From Cerrena zonata (lineage: Eukaryota > Basidiomycota > Agaricomycetes > Polyporales > Cerrenaceae), in NCBI GenBank assembly GCA_038087015.1, contig JASBNA010000004.1:1612001-1676000 (forward strand): a DNA stretch of 64,000 nucleotides, given 5' to 3'. Positions 58,042 through 64,000 of the stretch are shown piece by piece. The notes under the pieces are model-generated. The model made no database searches. It saw only the letters and a program-made list of their open reading frames with translations, and was not told the DNA's origin. Position 1 is the first letter of the stretch; the number at the start of each line of letters is the position of its first letter. Position numbers and translations under genes: made by a program.

Positions 58042-60532
58042 TCGCTCCACTTATTCCTATACATCAACCTATAGAACTATCACTTGGATAAGCCCGTATA
58101 GATCCGAGGGACAGAGGCATCTCCCTTATCAGATAGGCACAGCGATAAGATGGATCAGAACGGCTCAAGAGTCCAGAAGAGAAATTCATCGCAGGGGAGA
58201 TTTCTCCCGGGGCACCGGACGAGTACCTGAACAGTGATGGAAAAAGCTAGCGACAGAAACAAGGAGACCTGCCATAGGGCAATTCATGCACAACAATAGG
58301 TTCGGTCGAAGGGAGTCGCATTGTTTGAATTGGTAGGATGCCTGTCCTCGTTATGAAATAACGCTCATAGACAGAAGTCGGTGGGAAAGATGCGTAGATC
58401 GAAGTAATTCTCCCGAAGCGTATTGTTAACTTTCGGCGGAGAAGACAACCACAGGACATTGGGCAAGCGTCAGTTTTTCATAGGATGTAGCTCCCTTCGG
58501 CTGTGGCAGGGATTTCGTAACTCCAGATTGTGCGTGAGTAGTCTCAATATCTTCACCGTCCACTGTACCACCGATATATACAAGACGACAAACTGTAATG
58601 TTGCGAGGGAACGGAGTCGTGATTTGAGATCCCTACCAGCGCTCTAGGAAGTAATACCATCTGTTATCGTTCTAGAGTATCCAAGTGGAATCGCATAGAG
58701 GGCGTCTTCTCGTTCCCAACTCTGTGTGTCCGTAGATTTGTTTAGATAGAGTCACGAGCACAGTATAACACGTAAACTAATCGGTTTCTGGTGCAAGATT
58801 TCCATATGAGACATAATTCGTAAGGGTCATTGAGCGTGTATTTTTTCTCTTCTACAGGTCAGTTGTTTGTGGAGTGGGATACAACTTCCGGAAGATCTAC
58901 GAAGGCGGCATCAGCACTTGCGGTACGGAAAGGATGAGGTCCGGAAGAGAACAGAGCATTAAATACATCTGCGAAAGGGAGTAATAGTATGAGCGTTAGT
59001 TTGGCTTCGAATCCTGCGCGGAGTCAATGGGATCTATAGACGTACTTGCTTTTGTTTGGTGATTCTTTTGGACGGCCGATGAGCTCTACTACAAGACTAC
59101 TGGATGAAAGTTCATTTACTTTAGCAACGTTAGTCACATATTTATAAGCATCAACCGACAGAAATAACAAGATTAAATACTTCCACAAACGGCAGGACCA
59201 GCCCCGCATGCGGTATTGGTACTACTACAAGATTGGAGATTGGAGACAAGGGGCGTCAGAGTTGCTCACACTGGCGTGTTCCTGGGAGAAGGTTTTCGGA
59301 TGAGCGCCTTCAGGGTTGGTTGACTGGTTTCCTCTTTTTTGAAAGGAAGGACATCCAAATTCACGAACGGCGGCGGTGGGCCAACGAGCCGTGAAACTTT
59401 ATTGCCGAAACTCAACCGATGCCTGGAAATACGAAGAATTCCAAGTGTTGTGGAAGGTTGGTATTGTAGTTCAGTGCTTGGAAGAGCGAGAAATAACCGT
59501 TGTTTCGGGATGCACGAACTGGCAGGAAGGCGGCGGCCAAGAGAGTACCAGTTTCATCAAAGCTTAAGCTTGTTGACACATATCGCGGGGCTGTTTCCAA
59601 CAAAAAATGAGGACTGGCAGATGGGGTATGAAGAATGTGCGTCATGCGGGAGAGTGTGAGGCTTGTGCTCCGTCCGAGCATGGAGGTTTTTCTATGAGTG
59701 AATCTTTTAGTAGTAATAGCAGTGGCCAGATCCGCAATCTCAGGGCATTCAGTGTTGAACAGATGAGTGAGATTGCTACGACGGCTCGTACTTCCGCTCA
59801 TAGCGATACAGACCACAAATTCGCTTTGAGGGCTGACGCTTTCGGGCAGTTCATTGCTAAGCCAAAAACTAGACAGCATTTGATGTGTATGATCCAGAGT
59901 TTGGGGCGCCATTCCTCCTCGTTAGCCGGTATCGGCAGAGACTCGCAGAGGCTTGTAATGATCAAAACCCCTTTAGAACAGACCAGGAAACCTGAAGGCA
60001 TCCAGGCCGAACCGCGTCGTTCCAATTTAGCTTTCACGATCTACGGACAATCTTGATCCAATGTCGGAGATGCGGATCAAGGAGCATAATGCTCTACTCT
60101 GAGAGCGTCAGGTTGTTATGAAGGCTGCAATACATTGGGCCCTTCAACACAGTTCCTTTACACCGCGGTGATTGCCCAATACCTGAGACCTGAGGCCCTC
60201 AGGAACATTTTTTTGCATCGTAAACGTGTACTCGGCGCTTTAGATTATCTATTAGCGCTGATACAAGACTGTACAAGGCGTCTACCAATCCTAGAGTCTC
60301 GGCGGCTCAGCTAACTCTTCTACCATATACCGTCATGGAGTTCCGAATAGTAATTCCCAATTGATTGTACAAATTTTAACATGCGCACCTAGTTGGCTGA
60401 TATGTGGTTCAGAACATAAACGCTCAGAAGATTCGCCGTAACACATGGACCCCCGACTCGAAAAGTCTATAAAGGAGCCCATGGTGCGGCCGATACAATC
60501 GGCCTGCATTTACTGACATCACCTTTCAGGCG
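58042..60532. other. Region without a confirmed gene
   Basis: About 2.5 kb. The only sizeable frames are two that overlap on opposite strands: minus 59412-59912 (166 codons) and plus 59607-60056 (149 codons). Both are Ser/Thr-rich and match nothing I recognise, and neither has a signal peptide, helix or domain. One might be an exon of an orphan gene. No RNA gene or transposon end was found. Confidence 0.4.
60468..60473 (+). promoter_or_regulatory. TATA box of the amidohydrolase gene
   Basis: TATAAA, followed by GG, lies 65 bp upstream of the start codon at 60533. Confidence 0.5.
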
Positions 60533-63153
60533 ATGTCGACTCAGATTTCCTCTCAAGAGTTGCGTAAACGCACTCCTTCTTCTTCTCCAGCAGGACGACC
60601 AGGCAAAGAGACATCTAGTTTGACGAAGCCCCTCAAGGACACACGATCCTATGGTTTCCGTGCCATAATTTCCCTCGTCGTTGTGGCGACACTATTGGCA
60701 ACGTTTTCTTTTAGAGACTCTTCCAGTCCGGGGGCGACTGGTCTACCCCATTCATATGCTCTGTGTTCACCCGACGGCAGAATTATAACTGTTGATGAAA
60801 CCAAATCCGAAGTCGAGTGTCTAGTCGTTACCAACTCGCATTTCTCAGATGTTGGTTCGCTCGGTATGTATCACAAGTACTCTTCTACCCACTTCATTTG
60901 AGTACTGATATTGCGTTCACAATAAGACGATGTGCTTTCTCGTTGGGCTGATGTTCACTCCACGTCTCTGCCGGTTCGCTACACCAAACCTGGCACTGTT
61001 GTAGTGCCGGGATTGAGTGGTATGTATTTTTTAGTAACCATCGTAAAGCTAACTGACGGTCCCGCTTTACTAGACTCTCATGCTCACATTCTGGAGTATG
61101 GTGCTACAGTACAATTGCCTCTAGAGGGCACAAGTACTGTTAGCGGTTCGTATTTTCATTCAGGCATGCTGACACTACTAAGCATGCCTTAGATACGGTC
61201 AAGCTGATTAGAAACTTCATTCTTGCTGACCCGGATCTTCGGAACGACCGAACCAAGACTATCGAGGGCTGGGGCTGGGATCATACCAAATGGACACCAG
61301 AGCGATGGCCGACGGCGGTAAAATCTTCACTGTATCATAATTCAACAGCCTTTACTGACGGATGCTATAGGATGACATGGAACAGGACCCAGTCGTCAGG
61401 GGAAGACCTATTTCCCTCCAGAGCAAGGACGGCCACACTCTATGGGTAAGCCAGAAGATTCTGGACTCCATCACTCCTATGCCAGATGAAGTCGAGGGTG
61501 GGACTATCATTCGGGACTCCAACGGCAAACCAATAGGTATTCATCCACTCTCCACTGTTTCGGGGATGATGTTGACTGTGTTCCGATTGAAGGGATATTC
61601 TTGGATTCAGCACAGGACCTAATCAAAGTACCAGAGCCTTCTCATGACGTGCTAGAAAAACGCTTTGCCCTTGCCGTGAGGGATGCACACGCATCGGGCT
61701 TGACATCTATCCATGATGCTGGCTTCAATCCCCGCTCACTCGCATTTTACAGAAAACAAGCAGAGAAGGGGACGTTGCCTGTACGTCTGGGATCTATGTC
61801 ATGGCTCACTCCGCTTACTCGTGACCATAGCTTCGAGTGTATGGTATGGCATGGTTCAACCATTCCGCTGAATACCTAGGAGACCGAGTTGAAAAGATCA
61901 TCGGTGCTGGTGGCGGTCGGCTCAACGTACGAAGCGTAAAAATCTTTGCAGATGGTATGTTTGTTTAGTCATGGAAGGGGAAGTTTTTTCTCAAACTGAC
62001 TCTCATGATTAAAGGCGCCCTAAGGTCCGGCGGTGCTGCAGTATGTGTCCGACGATGACCTATTTCATTCGTCATCTGAAGAAGTTGTAGCTTTATGAAC
62101 CGTATACAGATAACCCTGAGACTCGCGGATTTATGCGGATAGAACCAGAGCTGCTCAATAAGGTTGTTCCCCGTTTCCTCCGCGATGGTTGGCAAGTTGT
62201 GAGTGCGAGTCCTCCGCCGGTGCTCTTCTGGAACTAATTTCGGTATAATTATCGAGAATGTACACGCTATTGGAGATCGGGCAAATGGCATCGTTCTTGA
62301 CGCCTTTGAAGCAGCACTAAAAGATGTCGACGTTAGTGCGCTGCGTCCCAGGCTAGAGCATGCTCAGATCTTATCCGACAAGGACATGGCACGGTTTGGA
62401 GACCTTGGAGGTAGGTGTACCTGTACCTTAACTAACTTTTATCCAAACAACTCATCTAATCCTTCCCTACTAGTGATCGCAAGTATTCAGCCTACCCATG
62501 CGTAAGTGAAGCATAGTATGTGCTTCCATTCTTCATTGACAAAATAGAACACAGCATCAGCGACATGTGGTTCGGTGAAGATCGTCTTGTAAGTCCCAGC
62601 TTGTGTGTTCGGTCCGACATATAGTTTCCCTAATCTAGTTGTACAGGGTCCTGAACGTGTGAAGGGCCTCTACGCATTCCGGAGTATCCTTGACCACGGA
62701 GCACGGATTACTCTAGGATCAGACTTCCCCGTTGAAACGATGAATCCTCTCTCTGGATTTTATGCTGCGGTCACTAGGCTTTCACCAGATGGGAAGTCTC
62801 CTCATGGACCTAACGGATGGTGAGTAGAAGATCGTACACTTTGCCTAACAGAAGTTGAGATGGCGGCTTAGGTTCCCTGAACAACGGATAACACGCGAGA
62901 TAGCGCTGAAAGGTGAGCTTCCTACATATGCTCTACGAAGGTCGGAAGCTAACAAGCATTCTCTTCAGGCATGACCCTCGACCCTGCCTATGCTTCTTTC
63001 TCCGAAAATGATCTCGGGAGTATCACGCCTGGCAAGCGTGCCGACTATGTCGTCTTTTCCAGGGACATTATGACGATTCCTGCTAACCAAATCCTTGAAG
63101 TGAAGGTCCTGGCGACTGTAATCGACGGCCGTCCTGTCTTCGGGCATATCTAA
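60533..63153 (+). CDS. Membrane-anchored amidohydrolase (Amidohydro_3, YtcJ-like)
   Basis: A gene of about a dozen exons encoding roughly 590 residues. The N-terminus is cytosolic and Ser/Pro/Lys-rich, followed by one anchor helix ([19 protein letters not shown], about residues 43-61), so the enzyme domain is probably lumenal or extracellular. Metal-binding landmarks of the family are present: DSHAHI (His-x-His), [30 protein letters not shown] and the catalytic-site Asp in TLGSDFPVE. The end ([24 protein letters not shown]) is typical. Splicing of GTLP to [18 protein letters not shown] restores the family sequence, where the unspliced reading would not. Such enzymes hydrolyse amides or cyclic ureas; the true substrate is unknown. 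It lies 2.5 kb beyond the transposon. Confidence 0.9.
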
Positions 63154-63536
63154 CGCACGCATACAAACCATAAAATAGCCATGTTTCGATTATAGCGACA
63201 CCTACCAACGACCGATATATATTACATCTTAAACATCTCATCTCGACCTTCACGTTTGATAATAAATCTCTCGTATGTAAAGCGGATACTATCTATGCTT
63301 TGTGGTCTATATTAAGTTCAGATAATATATATCAACATTGAGCAATAACGTTTGCCATTTTGTTGGATCGAATGGACGCGCTTTGGCGCGGTGTCGTGAT
63401 TCATTTACACGCGACGCGTCTAATATTGCGATCGCATTACCTCTTGCCTACCACAACGACCAGACCATACAAATTGCGGAATATCTTATTAATTGTTCCA
63501 TTTCTTCTTCATAGAGACACTAATCGTTCTCCCAGT
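63154..63536. other. Intergenic region
   Basis: AT-rich first half, likely the amidohydrolase 3' end, then the promoter of the last gene. No other feature seen. Confidence 0.45.
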
Positions 63537-64000
63537 ATGCCTCCCTTCTCAAATCCGGTGTCAGCAAACTCCAAAAAACGGAGAATCGATGACGACAGTA
63601 ATGATACACCGCACAAGCGACAATCAACAGGGTCTGGATTCGCACCTTCTACCCCAAATGCTGAGAACCAACCCGGAGATCGGTATTGGTATGTACAATG
63701 GTAAGCTTACTTACTCGACTCCGGTAGAAACAACCCCACCTGAATGAAATAGGCGCAATCCGCAACAGAAGAAACACAAGACTTGGGATGGTGATGGGAT
63801 TCTCCTGCAAACTCGATCGGGTCAATGTGTTTTGCTAGACATGGAAAGCAAAAGGTGTGTGTAGAGTTATCGTTCACCCTACCTCATGTGAAACATTATT
63901 TAGAATCGCGAACGGCAAGCCGGCAGGCATGTCCGACATTGTTGTAGATGTCGAGTTCACTGTAGGCAGTAAAGATGTGTGCATCGAGCGTGAAGTAAAA
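63537..64000 (+). CDS. RAD54B/Rdh54-type DNA repair translocase, N-terminal part only
   Basis: The first ~100 residues of a gene cut by the window edge. The start MPPFSNPVSANSKKRRIDDD is Lys/Arg-rich and disordered. After an intron (63702-63752, approximate) comes WRNPQQKKHKTWDGDGILL, the N-terminal block of Rdh54/RAD54B proteins, followed by CVLLDMESKR, a second short intron, and VDVEFTVGSKDVCIEREVK. RAD54B proteins are SWI2/SNF2 ATPases that remodel Rad51-DNA filaments in homologous recombination. The ATPase domain would lie beyond the window. A similar short block exists in the ZGRF1 family, so the assignment is likely rather than certain. Confidence 0.7.

Overview
The window is nuclear DNA from a filamentous basidiomycete, most likely an Agaricomycete. 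The genes are broken by many short introns of about 50-65 bp. Several families found here are typical of, or largely confined to, that group: an AA9 LPMO, a BIM1/X325-like copper protein, a DUF6533 seven-helix membrane protein, DUF6589 transposase-like protein, GH79 and a short secreted tyrosinase. I cannot name the species. Exon borders were read by eye from GT-AG (rarely GC-AG) signals with the reading frame kept open, and for most genes I summed exon lengths to a whole number of codons.

Layout. 0-8.9 kb is gene-poor and holds a small secreted protein (minus) and a single-pass membrane protein. 8.9-12.3 kb is a copper block: a CTR copper importer, a BIM1/X325-like GPI-anchored copper protein, and a convergent AA9 LPMO. 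13.2-24.6 kb is mostly housekeeping: PRKRIP1-type spliceosome protein and Rmt2 arginine methyltransferase sharing a 232-bp divergent promoter, a CofD/YvcK-like protein, a type-I membrane protein, and the histone H2B ubiquitin ligase Bre1. 25.7-27.6 kb is a GH79 glucuronidase-like gene with two frameshifts. 28-42 kb holds a membrane protein, the Hob3/Rvs161 BAR protein, a 1058-residue disordered protein, a TM9SF/EMP70 nonaspanin, another type-I membrane protein and a DUF6533 protein. 42-51.3 kb holds a type-B carboxylesterase, mitochondrial tyrosyl-tRNA synthetase, a tyrosinase and a TspO/MBR-related membrane protein.

The most striking object lies at 51,724-58,032. It is a complete 6,309-bp transposon with 338-bp terminal inverted repeats that I read as identical, flanked by a perfect 9-bp target-site duplication. 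It carries only two genes, both open: a DUF6589 protein (864 aa) and a RecQ-like helicase ending in a CCHC zinc knuckle (828 aa). They converge with 4 bp between their stop codons. The clean ends and intact genes point to a recent insertion and a potentially active, helicase-carrying DNA transposon. Beyond it lie a membrane-anchored amidohydrolase and the 5' end of a RAD54B/Rdh54-type gene cut by the window edge.

The second theme is copper. Uptake (CTR), extracellular copper binding (BIM1-like) and copper enzymes (AA9 LPMO next door, tyrosinase 35 kb away) share this region. In Cryptococcus BIM1 works with CTR1 in copper acquisition, so the adjacency of the two here is functionally suggestive.
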